A stretch of 34,773 nucleotides of DNA from JBFELO01 sp041552055 (lineage in GTDB: Bacteria > Acidobacteriota > Thermoanaerobaculia > Thermoanaerobaculales > Sulfomarinibacteraceae): contig JBFELO010000037.1 of assembly GCA_041552055.1 (NCBI GenBank), positions 1-34,773 of the forward strand. The letters are read 5' to 3'. Each line of letters begins with the position of its first letter. Position 1 is the stretch's first letter. The notes beneath the pieces were generated by a model, which saw only the letters and a program-made list of their open reading frames with translations, was not told the origin of the DNA and made no database searches. The translations under genes and the position numbers were made by a program. Positions 16,701 through 22,804 of the stretch are shown piece by piece.

Positions 16701-16937
16701 GGCCGTGGCGTGGAGAGTCTGCACCACCACCCCGACCAGAGCGCCTCCTTCGGCGAGGCGACGCAAGATGTGATGGCGGAGGCTCGCCGACGGCACCACC
16801 ACACGCGCGGGCAGGGCCAGATCGTCCGGCGCCCTGGGACGCAGTCGATCGATCTCGGCCAGCACCGCGCTTTCCGCGGCCCGCGCGCCCCGGGCCGTCA
16901 TCACTCGCGGATGTTCGGGCGTGGTCACCACCGGCAT
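13734..16937 (-). CDS. addB: AddB-like nuclease with iron-sulfur staple
   Basis: A 1067-residue partner of AddA. The N-terminal part is a degenerate UvrD-like fold without a Walker A lysine motif, as in AddB proteins that scan rather than unwind. The C-terminal nuclease is complete: SVTALERLARC (738-748), GELVHRVL with H783, RADRID with D893, and LLDYKTG with D906 and K908. The four cysteines that pin the nuclease with a 4Fe-4S cluster are present: C748 and C1014-x2-C1017-x5-C1023. The gene is first in the addB-addA pair and its TGA overlaps the addA ATG. The start codon has only a weak ribosome-binding site, so a nearby GTG is possible. It begins 81 bases downstream of the sppA stop on the same strand and may share transcription. 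Confidence 0.9.
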   Translation of the reverse strand: MPVVTTPEHPRVMTARGARAAESAVLAEIDRLRPRAPDDLALPARVVVPSASLRHHILRRLAEGGALVGVVVQTLHATACEVLARSADDVTVGDAAFDILVRRHAAAEPELKRELDGLQDGYAVVAAAVRDLLDAGFEPAHQDAIEDKLADLDRRVAPQRLRRVTALVRVAAEVADGLTALGVLRPAQVPQRAMELLQRRGPDLLPSRAVIIHGFADATGVATDFIHALLVRMGGVLVVDRPPDPAVPERENGGAVFLDRFALHFSGVEQTTAEFEPAEAAVVAFEESSGEAEVRRVAHRIRALLDEGVLPESIAVAAREISSMVTAVRRQFDRLAIPFSGAGATVPGGAVWREARLLAAVLRSGDDLPAELWLEALEGAYSPTELMLALRTLGIVRTAEVAKLRLRGTSGVTLPLALADENGGSGSPRVVPASEVKRLADRAAGLLAVFDGWPKRAAAAAHATRVLEVLEALGWSAGAAATHEIRSALDELVAELPTDWTLTRGEFVDRTRRRLESLGDEPVGGCGGGVQLLSAMEARARTFDHLYVLALNRGRFPRVVREDALLPDTVRGHLAAEVLPEFPVKARGIDEERYLFAQLMSSSPRVTISWRTSEDGSRLAPSPFVERLCREGRAVAQPPEESADSVGGDTDLMRPSSAFEHAMLAAAPAVRASLGPILAAARAEGHRRAGLPETIGDDWARARLEVLDRIDPLGTVEGPGPWAGLVGGFLRPGEDLPSVTALERLARCPLQGMFVRRLGLSPMPDPRHGLPDTRGALVGELVHRVLQRIVDEALDRGEMHLDDALELESRPVVWPNRESLELLVHDTAERIARRHGLIGSGVAPLFAAQALPYLEVARRLEWGEGVRADVLTAEVSGDVTIDDLDQPMRFRADRIDRQAGGQILLDYKTGRPPWGPGKPETRRKHLLRDVSRGRALQGVAYALASGGAGCGRYLYLAPNLGRLPEESRDVRIGATEEDAVAAFHNAVLTIAEAWRAGGLPPRVEEADGKNAAHCGFCTVSEACLRDDSGYRRRLVEWLGERDNDDSPVVAAARDLWWLGVERPESGG

Positions 16938-17018
16938 CGGACCACGGTCGGTGAGGTTCTGTCAAACGGCAGAAGTGGTTCGGGGCCCGGTTCCCGGATC
17001 CCTGACCCCGGCCCCCGC

Positions 17019-18749
17019 TCACTGGATGTAGACCGGCGGCATCCACACCATGCCGGGGGCCGCGAGGAAGCCGTTGCGCCATGCCTGCTCGAGGGCGCCG
17101 ACGGCATCTCGGATTGCCGCACCTTCTGCCGTACGTCGTCCCAGGAACTGCTTCCACCACGGTCGGATCTTGGGGAAGTCGACCAGCTCGACTCGTTCCT
17201 CCGGAGAGATTCCGGCCAGTTCGCGCGCCGCGGCGAGCGCGACGTCAAAGCCGCCGACCTCGTCTATCAGCCCGTTCGCCTTGGCCTGAACACCCGTGTA
17301 CACCCGGCCCTGGCCGAGCGCGTCGACTTGCTCGGGTGTCATTCCCCGAGCATCTGCTACGAGGCCGACGAATGTCTCATAGGTTCGATCCAGGATCCGG
17401 TTGATGACGACGCGCTGCGGATCGGTCCAATCCTCGAGCGTGCCGTACAGGTTGGCGTTGGCTCCGAAGTCGAGTCGGCCGAAGGTGACTCCGAGCCTCT
17501 CGGCCCAGAACGGGTCCATGTTGAGGTGTCCGACCAACACTCCGATCGATCCCACCAGTGCGCCACGGTTGGCCACGAATCGGTGGGCCCCACACGCGAT
17601 CCAGTAGCCGCCCGAGGCCGCGGTGTTGACCATCGACACCACCACGGGGACGCGATCGGCGGTGAGGGCCATCTCCCGGCGGATGATCTCCGAGGCCAGC
17701 GGTGTTCCGCCGGGCGAGTCGACTCTGAACACCACCGCCTTGACCCCGCGGGTGGCTCGGGCGTTGCGAAACGCTCGGGCGATAGTCTCCGATCCCATGA
17801 TGTCTCCGCCCGTGAGCGGGTTGACGCTGGTGCCGCTTTCGCCGCGCAGAATCGTCCCGCTGGCAGTCACGACGGCAATCTTGGGCCCGCCGTGCGTCCC
17901 GACCGCGCGACCGAGGTAATCCCTGACGCCCACCGTCTCCGCGCCCTCAGACTCGCGGTCGACTCTCGATCTGAACTCCTGCCAGTCCTCTAGCCGATCC
18001 ACCAGCCCTGCCTCCGCCGCCTCGTCGCCCAGGTAAGGGCCACGATCGAGCAGGTACCGAACCCGGTCCGACTCCATCCCGCGGCTCGTGGCGATGTCCT
18101 CCACCAGCTGGTCGGTCAGGGACGAGCCGAGCCACTCCATCATCTCCCTCTGAGCAGGCGTGAAATCCCGGTGGGTGTACATGAACCGGGCATCCTTGTA
18201 GTCGCCTCGGCCCGGATACTCCGGACGGATGCCGAGCTTGTCCAGGGAGCCGCGCACGAATGGGAACCTGATGGACAGACCGATCAGGTTGACATCGCCC
18301 ATGGGGTTGAGCGAAACGTCGTCACAGGAGGCGGCCACGAGATAGTCGAGGTTCCCCCCCATGAACTCGCCCGCGGTCTCCAGATACGCGGTCGTCCACT
18401 TGCCCGCGGTACGAACCTCGGCGAGCAGGTCGCGGATTTCCTGCGCGACTCCGATACTGCCGGAGTACCTGTCAACGCGAAGCCGAACCCCGACGATGCG
18501 GTCGTCCGAGGCGGCGTGTCTCAGCGCCTTCCGCAGGTCCCTCAGACCGATCGGCTGTTTGCCCGCAATCTCCGCCAGCGGGTCCTGCCGAACCCGCTCG
18601 ACGATCGACCGGTCGAGCCGCACTGCGAGCACTGCCCGTCTGCCGAGCGCGGGCTGACGCATTCCGATCGCCGCCAGTCCCGCGATGACGAGTCCGAGGA
18701 CAACGAGCAAACACCCGGCGCCGAGAAATAGCGTACGCCCCTTGGCCAT
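17019..18749 (-). CDS. sppA: Signal peptide peptidase SppA (protease IV, long form)
   Basis: A 576-residue membrane-anchored serine protease that degrades released signal peptides, facing the periplasm. A single N-terminal transmembrane helix spans about 7-29. The tandem ClpP-like domains of the 67-kDa type are seen: the first around 40-250 with the catalytic lysine K185 in GDYKDA, the second around 290-500 with the nucleophile S379 in TAASGGYW. This Lys-Ser dyad split across the repeats matches E. coli protease IV. ATG at 18749 is chosen because GGAGG lies 5 bases upstream and the hydrophobic anchor follows directly; longer in-frame extensions would run into the marR gene. Neighbours are a MarR regulator upstream (77-base gap) and addB downstream. 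Confidence 0.93.
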   Translation of the reverse strand: MAKGRTLFLGAGCLLVVLGLVIAGLAAIGMRQPALGRRAVLAVRLDRSIVERVRQDPLAEIAGKQPIGLRDLRKALRHAASDDRIVGVRLRVDRYSGSIGVAQEIRDLLAEVRTAGKWTTAYLETAGEFMGGNLDYLVAASCDDVSLNPMGDVNLIGLSIRFPFVRGSLDKLGIRPEYPGRGDYKDARFMYTHRDFTPAQREMMEWLGSSLTDQLVEDIATSRGMESDRVRYLLDRGPYLGDEAAEAGLVDRLEDWQEFRSRVDRESEGAETVGVRDYLGRAVGTHGGPKIAVVTASGTILRGESGTSVNPLTGGDIMGSETIARAFRNARATRGVKAVVFRVDSPGGTPLASEIIRREMALTADRVPVVVSMVNTAASGGYWIACGAHRFVANRGALVGSIGVLVGHLNMDPFWAERLGVTFGRLDFGANANLYGTLEDWTDPQRVVINRILDRTYETFVGLVADARGMTPEQVDALGQGRVYTGVQAKANGLIDEVGGFDVALAAARELAGISPEERVELVDFPKIRPWWKQFLGRRTAEGAAIRDAVGALEQAWRNGFLAAPGMVWMPPVYIQ

Positions 18750-18826
18750 GGCCACCTCCAAGAATGTCGTATCGTAGCAGAGGGGATCGGTCTGGCCCGC
18801 GGTGGACACGCGGTGAGAGACGGACG

Positions 18827-19291
18827 CTAGCGGTTCGTTCGCTCCTGGGAAGCGGCCAGCCCGAGACGGCGGCACAGCTCACCGAGATGGCGCTGCTCGT
18901 AGGGGGCGAGAGCGCTCATCGCGTGACGGATTGCTCGGGCGTGCCGGGGGTAGACCTCGGAGATGAGCTTCTTGCCCGACGCGGTGAGGTGCACCTCGAT
19001 ACACCGGCGGTCCTCCGCGTGCTTGCGTCGCTTCGCGAGTCCTCGACGCTCCAGGTTGTCGACCACCAGCGTCAGGTTGCCGCTGGACTTCAGGAGCTTG
19101 CGGGCGAGCTCGCCCTGGGTCAGCGGGCCGAGGTGGTGGAGCGCCTCGAGAACGCCGAACTGGCTCGCGGTGAGCCCGGCCTCGCGCAGGCCGCCCTCGA
19201 GTTGCGCGTTCACCGAATCGGCGGCGCGCATCAGCTTCAGGTAGGAGTCCAGCGACGGCGTCCTTCGGGGCCGTGAGCGCTTCGGTGCCAT
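18827..19291 (-). CDS. MarR-family transcriptional regulator
   Basis: A 154-residue winged-helix DNA-binding protein of MarR type. The recognition region (GLTASQFGVLEALHHLGPLT, then GELARKLLKSSGNLTLVVDN) and the wing with the family signature RRGLAKRRKHAEDRRCIEVHLTASG are easily seen; the sequence DRRCxxVxLTxxG is the classic MarR wing. Such proteins usually repress their own gene and neighbours and respond to phenolic ligands or oxidants. AGGAGG sits 4 bases before the ATG. Target genes are unknown. The AT-rich island at 19341-19378 upstream is a plausible site of autoregulation. The MBL-fold gene lies upstream on the same strand with a 105-base gap. Confidence 0.93.
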   Translation of the reverse strand: MAPKRSRPRRTPSLDSYLKLMRAADSVNAQLEGGLREAGLTASQFGVLEALHHLGPLTQGELARKLLKSSGNLTLVVDNLERRGLAKRRKHAEDRRCIEVHLTASGKKLISEVYPRHARAIRHAMSALAPYEQRHLGELCRRLGLAASQERTNR

Positions 19292-19340
19292 GGCGCCTCC
19301 TCAGGCGAGGTGGATCACGATGATGTCTGCCTCGTCTGCA

Positions 19341-19378
19341 ATTCCAATGGTATCTATCGTAGTCTATTTCTTTCGACG
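19341..19378 (-). promoter_or_regulatory. AT-rich island upstream of marR-like gene
   Basis: The only AT-rich patch between the MBL-fold gene and the MarR gene. It contains the direct repeat TCTAT (19353-19357 and 19363-19367) with a 10-base period, so both copies would face the same side of the helix. I found no clean -35/-10 pair and no inverted repeat, the form MarR proteins usually bind, so operator status is a guess. Confidence 0.3.
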
Positions 19379-19396
19379 TTGAGAGGACCGACGGTC

Positions 19397-20308
19397 TCAA
19401 CCGGCCGCTGACGGGCGTGTGCTCCAGTACCTGAAGAGCCCGGCCGCCGAGTCTCCTATCGGACAGATGCGCCGCCCCCGTTCCACCAGTGCCCTCTGAA
19501 CGCCGGCCTCGGCCACCTCCCGGTCGTCGAACGCCGTCAGCCGCCGCTCCACCGTCTCGACATCGGTGCCGGCATCCACCTCTTCACGCGCGATCTCCGA
19601 CCAGCGAACCATCCGACCGTCGAGCTGTTCGAGGTGGTGCCCGACGTCTGCAACGGGCCCGTAGTGAGTCAGCAGGAGCTGACGTGGATCGAGGTCGCGA
19701 AGAAGCCTCACGCTGGCGCGCCACTGTTCGACGTCGATGTCCGGCGGCGGCATCGGCGGAGCCACGTACCGAGTACCCGGGAAACGAACTCCACCCACGT
19801 CACCCGTGACGACGCTGTCGCCGATCTGCCAGGCCACGTGGTGGCTCGCGTGACCCGGTGTGTGCCATCCAATGACCTCGAGAGATCCGACGCGAAACGT
19901 CTGGCCATCGGAGGCTGACGTGACCTGACCGCGGGGGACCGCCTCCATCCGTCCCCAGATGAACGGAAGCTTCCAGCCGTACAGCCGGCGCGCACTCGGC
20001 ATCAACTTCGCACCGGGGTCCAGCAGGTGGCGCTCGCCCACCGGGTGGACGAAGACCTCACACCCGGTCTGTCGCGCCAGCGTTCCCGCTGCGCCGGCAT
20101 GATCCAGGTGGATGTGGGTCAGGAACACGGCTCGAAGCTGGGACATCGTGTACCCCGAGCGCACGACCTCCCGCGCCAGCTGTCGCCGGCAGCTTCCGGG
20201 CCCTGACTCGAACAGGACAAATCCCCCCTCACCATCGCCGGCGAGAAACGACGCGATGGTCTCGCTGGAGCCGCGATACCTCAGATCCAGGGTGACGATC
20301 TTACTCAG
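19397..20308 (-). CDS. MBL-fold metallo-hydrolase, probable CTG start
   Basis: A 303-residue metallo-beta-lactamase-fold hydrolase. The two-metal motif THIHLDHAG (H65, H67, D69, H70), TPGH with H153, TGD with D170 and THYG with H215 are all present, as in glyoxalase II and related hydrolases; the substrate is unknown. The domain's first strand (SKIVTLDLRYRG) begins immediately after a CTG codon at 20306-20308, which has GGAGG 5 bases upstream. The nearest in-frame ATG (20395) adds 29 residues of unlikely sequence, has a poor ribosome-binding site, and would overlap the start of the divergent lipoprotein gene. No ATG, GTG or TTG lies between the two. CTG is therefore preferred, with moderate confidence. 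The gene is divergent from the putative lipoprotein and upstream of the MarR regulator. Confidence 0.85.
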   Translation of the reverse strand: MSKIVTLDLRYRGSSETIASFLAGDGEGGFVLFESGPGSCRRQLAREVVRSGYTMSQLRAVFLTHIHLDHAGAAGTLARQTGCEVFVHPVGERHLLDPGAKLMPSARRLYGWKLPFIWGRMEAVPRGQVTSASDGQTFRVGSLEVIGWHTPGHASHHVAWQIGDSVVTGDVGGVRFPGTRYVAPPMPPPDIDVEQWRASVRLLRDLDPRQLLLTHYGPVADVGHHLEQLDGRMVRWSEIAREEVDAGTDVETVERRLTAFDDREVAEAGVQRALVERGRRICPIGDSAAGLFRYWSTRPSAAG

Positions 20309-20313
20309 CGCCG

Positions 20314-20318
20314 CCTCC
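20314..20318 (-). promoter_or_regulatory. Shine-Dalgarno supporting a CTG start
   Basis: GGAGG on the minus strand, within GGGGGAGG, lies 5 bases before the CTG at 20306-20308. This spacing is ideal, and no standard start codon follows it in frame near the first domain strand. Confidence 0.5.
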
Positions 20319-20402
20319 CCCTCGCGCTTTATCTCGGGCGATCCCCTTACTGCGGCTGGCCGATTCCGACAGAATGGAAGTGTAACGCGTATCATGGGCG
20401 AC

Positions 20403-20819
20403 ATGAGAAACACGACAGTCCTCTCCGTCGGTGTCCTGCTGCTCGCGACGATCACCGCTCCCGCCTGTTCGTCGTCATCGGCGCACACGGTTGGCGACAG
20501 CATCACGGGGATCGCAGATCGACCAGATATCCTGTGGATGTCGGCGACGGGCGCGATCCGAGACATGGGCGGACGGGTCACGAGGGAAGACCGCGCCTCC
20601 GGCACGCTCATTGGGATGCTCGACGTGGAGGGACGTCAAGTGCAGCTGGACGTCTACCTGAGGACACCCTCCCGCATGGGCAGTGATCTCACAGACCTTG
20701 ACGCGCGGGTGTCCGTGGTCGGCGACGACGACCCAGGGCCGGTGTGGACCGACACGCTGCGCAGAATCCTCGACGAGTACCTGGGGCGGGTGGGGCAAGG
20801 TCTGACTGGTCGTCGCTGA
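20403..20819 (+). CDS. Putative small lipoprotein of unknown function
   Basis: A 138-residue protein with an N-terminal signal: a positive residue, a hydrophobic run VLSVGVLLLATIT (6-18), and C22 followed by a serine-rich linker. The residues before the cysteine (APAC) fit the lipobox poorly, so lipidation is likely but not certain. The mature part has a short beta-rich domain (SGTLIGMLDVEGRQVQLDVY) and a C-terminal helix ending near RRILDEYLGRV. I do not recognise the family; similar small lipoproteins of unknown function occur in delta-proteobacteria and acidobacteria. The ATG at 20394 is an alternative start; neither has a strong ribosome-binding site. The gene is divergent from the MBL-fold gene and convergent with the FmdB-like gene, whose stop codon is 9 bases away. 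Confidence 0.7.
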   Translation: MRNTTVLSVGVLLLATITAPACSSSSAHTVGDSITGIADRPDILWMSATGAIRDMGGRVTREDRASGTLIGMLDVEGRQVQLDVYLRTPSRMGSDLTDLDARVSVVGDDDPGPVWTDTLRRILDEYLGRVGQGLTGRR

Positions 20820-20828
20820 GCGACCGCA

Positions 20829-21044
20829 TCAGTGGCCGCAGCTCGAGCACGAGCCGGCACTGCAGCTGGCGCAGGCGGCCGTGGACGTCGTTTGGCGTTC
20901 GACCCCGGACATGCCAAAGGTAGACGGCAGCTTCTCGAGCTCGGTCGAACCGCAGTTCGGACACGACACCGTTGACGTTGCCGAAAACACCAGCCGCTCG
21001 AAGCGGTCACCACAACTCACGCACTCGAACTCGAACACCGGCAC
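20829..21044 (-). CDS. FmdB-family zinc-ribbon protein
   Basis: A 71-residue protein of the FmdB/CxxC regulatory-type family. The N-terminal zinc ribbon is clear: MPVFEFECVSCG with C8 and C11, then CPNCG with C28 and C31, the canonical start of the family. The C-terminus is short and rich in cysteine and serine (CASCSAGSCSSCGH). The start codon is GTG at 21042-21044 with AGGAG 8 bases upstream. Family members are common, small and largely uncharacterised; a regulatory role was proposed from linkage to formamidase genes. Convergent with the putative lipoprotein gene and divergent from the gene at 21112. Confidence 0.88.
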   Translation of the reverse strand: MPVFEFECVSCGDRFERLVFSATSTVSCPNCGSTELEKLPSTFGMSGVERQTTSTAACASCSAGSCSSCGH

Positions 21045-21097
21045 GTGGACACTCCTGTGTCAGGCCCAGCCGACAATATACCCCAGATCCTGCGTGC

Positions 21098-21103
21098 TAG
21101 ACT
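21098..21103 (+). promoter_or_regulatory. Extended -10 element; possible leaderless transcript
   Basis: TGCTAGACT fits the extended -10 pattern TGnTAnnnT (hexamer 21098-21103). Transcription would start about 7 bases downstream, essentially at the GTG at 21112. There is no Shine-Dalgarno before that codon and no good -35, so a leaderless message is possible. Confidence 0.3.
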
Positions 21104-21111
21104 CGGCTTCG

Positions 21112-21741
21112 GTGCCCCTCCACGACTCGTTGTCCGCGATCCTGGCCGCTCCGACGCCCGAGGCGCTGTGGCGCCTGCGGGCGGACCTGCTCGAGATGCG
21201 GCATCCGGCCGACTCGGAGGTGTGGCCGCTGTTGGGGGACTTCCACGAATATCTCGAAAAGCTGGCGACGACGACATCCTCCCGCGATTTTTCTCACCTC
21301 GCCTCGAAGCTCGACATCAGCGCCATCAGCGGTGTGATTCTCGAACGTATCGCCGAGAGGGGCGAGGCGTCGGAGCGCGCCCTTCGACTCCTCTCAGGGC
21401 TGCTGAGCGAGGGTCTGATGGCACTCGCCACGCGCCAGCACGTGAAGGCTTGGTCGGCGGAGTTGGACGCGGTCTACCGTTCGGCAGCATGGCGACTCTA
21501 CGAGCGGCTGTGGCGCTGGACCGAGAGCCGCACGCCGAAACTCTCCCCTGATCGGCGACGCCGGCTCATCGATTCGTTGATATTTCCCGTGAACCCCGAC
21601 ATGACGGGCGGGACAGAGAGAGCGGTACTCGTCGGGCGTCTTTTTCAGATCCTCCTGCTGTGGACGCTCGCCGAGGAAACCGACTGTATTGACCTGTTCG
21701 GCGTCGCCGACCGGAGCACGGACGCAGGACACAACCGCTGA
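21112..21741 (+). CDS. Hypothetical helical protein
   Basis: A 209-residue protein I do not recognise. It is predicted mostly alpha-helical with amphipathic, leucine- and arginine-rich segments (for example PEALWRLRADLLEMRHP and ERALRLLSGLLSEGLMAL) and a hydrophobic stretch near the C-terminus (VLVGRLFQILLLWTLAEE). No catalytic motif, cysteine cluster or signal peptide is evident. GTG at 21112 is chosen because the frame upstream is antisense to the FmdB-like gene and looks non-coding; no Shine-Dalgarno is seen. It ends 72 bases before the zinc-ribbon gene on the same strand, which has its own promoter-like site. Coding status is supported by the long frame outside any other gene and protein-like composition. 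Confidence 0.65.
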   Translation: MPLHDSLSAILAAPTPEALWRLRADLLEMRHPADSEVWPLLGDFHEYLEKLATTTSSRDFSHLASKLDISAISGVILERIAERGEASERALRLLSGLLSEGLMALATRQHVKAWSAELDAVYRSAAWRLYERLWRWTESRTPKLSPDRRRRLIDSLIFPVNPDMTGGTERAVLVGRLFQILLLWTLAEETDCIDLFGVADRSTDAGHNR

Positions 21742-21746
21742 CGGGC

Positions 21747-21775
21747 TTTTCAGCGGGCGTTTCACAACCTATATT
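21747..21775 (+). promoter_or_regulatory. Candidate sigma-70-type promoter for the zinc-ribbon gene
   Basis: TTTTCA (21747-21752, four of six -35 matches) and TATATT (21770-21775, five of six -10 matches) are separated by exactly 17 bases. Transcription would start near 21782, about 30 bases before the ATG at 21814. This is the best promoter match found in the window. Confidence 0.55.
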
Positions 21776-21813
21776 GTAGTCAGAGGCGCGTCGGCCGTGT
21801 GAAGGGAGGCACC

Positions 21814-22203
21814 ATGCGTTGGACGTATCTGTGTCCCCACTGTGGAACCATGCTGAACCCCGACGAGACCGTCATCCTGGTCGGACAGAACGGCGACACG
21901 AGGATCCTGATCGGGTTCCACCCCGAGCCGGGGACCTATCGAGCGTACCTCCCGCCGGGAGTAGAGGTCGTCGAGGAATCGGTGTGGACCTTCTCGTGCC
22001 CGTTGTGCCACGCCAGCCTGGCCACCGATGCCGCGCCCGAGCTCTGCGCACTCGACCTGATGACCTCCGGCCGACGACTCCGCGTCTACTTCTCTCGCAA
22101 GGCGGGGGAGCAGGCGACCTTTGTCGTCAGCGCCGAGGGTCTTGTCGAACGCTTTGGGCACGACTCCGAGCGCCACTCGTTGGAAATCTTCGAGCACGTG
22201 TGA
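21814..22203 (+). CDS. Small zinc-ribbon protein
   Basis: A 129-residue cytoplasmic protein with two CxxC knuckles, C7-x2-C10 (LCPHCG) and C62-x2-C65 (SCPLCHASLA), separated by a beta-rich segment, and a third cysteine at 78. The knuckle spacing (51 residues) and the sequence around the second knuckle resemble the C-terminal extension of the NuoE/HydC-like subunit at 8780-9793, where the spacing is 56 and the second knuckle reads FFCPHCHAELA. Function unknown; metal binding is likely. ATG at 21814 has GGGAGG 4 bases upstream; a GTG at 21799 is a less likely start. The gene is apparently monocistronic, with its own promoter-like element, followed by the repeat-rich gap. Confidence 0.8.
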   Translation: MRWTYLCPHCGTMLNPDETVILVGQNGDTRILIGFHPEPGTYRAYLPPGVEVVEESVWTFSCPLCHASLATDAAPELCALDLMTSGRRLRVYFSRKAGEQATFVVSAEGLVERFGHDSERHSLEIFEHV

Positions 22204-22420
22204 CGAGGATCAGGGCGGCCAAGATCGCGCACCGGACTCGGGACTCGGAGTTGGGGCCACCTCCCACCGTTGCTCGACGCTGGTCACTCGTCGCTCGACC
22301 GCCCGCCCGCCCGGGTTCAAGGTTCACGGAACAAGGAACAGTTCCCGCCCGCCCCACACAGGCCCAAGGCCAAGGGTTCAAGGCGCGAGGTTCGAGACCC
22401 TCCTTCCCGACAATGAGCCC

Positions 22421-22729
22421 CCAGATCACACAGATTCGGACACGTCACCCATCCGCCAGGAAATGAAACCACAGATAACACAGATGAACACAGACCTGCA
22501 CGGCAATGAATGGAACCGCAAAGGCACAGAGACGCAGAGGAAGTCAGCAGAAGAACTCGTTCTTCGGAGGTCCAACCGCAGCCAGCGGTGCCTCGGCCGA
22601 AGGCCGCGCACGGCAGTGCCGGGTCGAAACCAAGAATTGTTCCCCCTCGCAGGTTGCTATGAGTCTCTGACTCTCAGCGGCCCGACTGGGAGGAAGGGTC
22701 ATCTGCGCCTATCTTCGTGATCTGCGGTC
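22421..22729. repeat. Degenerate ACACAGAT element with inverted end
   Basis: The words CAGATCACACAGATT (near 22422) and CACAGATAACACAGATGAAC (from 22470) are tandem variants of one unit. CGCAAAGGCACAGAGACGCAG (22517-22537) is a related motif. At 22701-22729 the complement of the same pattern appears; read in reverse it matches 22467-22495 at 19 of 29 positions. Words of this kind recur between genes in many bacterial genomes, from memory, and look like a mobile or structural repeat family. No transposase is present. Exact limits are uncertain. Confidence 0.5.
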
Positions 22730-22770
22730 TTCTTGTTTCTGACGATCCAGTTGATGGTCTTCAGATCTTG

Positions 22771-22791
22771 GGACCCCCGGATCCTGGGTCC
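22771..22791 (-). terminator. Weak hairpin downstream of PLP-enzyme gene
   Basis: GGACCC (22771-22776) and GGGTCC (22786-22791) form a 6-base stem with a 9-base loop, 13 bases past the stop of the minus-strand PLP gene. There is no T-run, so it would be at best a weak intrinsic terminator or a pause site. Confidence 0.25.
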
Positions 22792-22804
22792 TCAACCACG
22801 GCCG

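Larger units (their letters stand above)
22204..22804. other. Gene-free, repeat-rich 600-base region
   Basis: No convincing gene lies between the zinc-ribbon gene and the PLP-enzyme gene. From 22310 to 22400 there are irregular iterations of GTTCAAGG, GGAACAAGG and related words. From 22421 to 22729 there is an element built from ACACAGAT words with an inverted copy at its far end. At 22771-22791 there is a short GGACCC/GGGTCC hairpin. Frames through it translate to low-complexity sequence rich in Arg, Pro, Gly and Ser. Confidence 0.65.

Noticed and set aside
16978..17018. GGGGCC/GGCCCC complementarity between addB and sppA as a terminator
   Set aside because: The stem is interrupted, there is no T-run, and GC-rich repeats of this kind arise by chance in this DNA.
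10228..18000. Several long plus-strand frames opposite addA, addB and sppA (for example 10228-11667, 11971-13236, 16344-17993)
   Set aside because: Their products are low-complexity (Arg, His, Gln, Pro-rich) and match no fold; the minus-strand genes have complete catalytic motifs.
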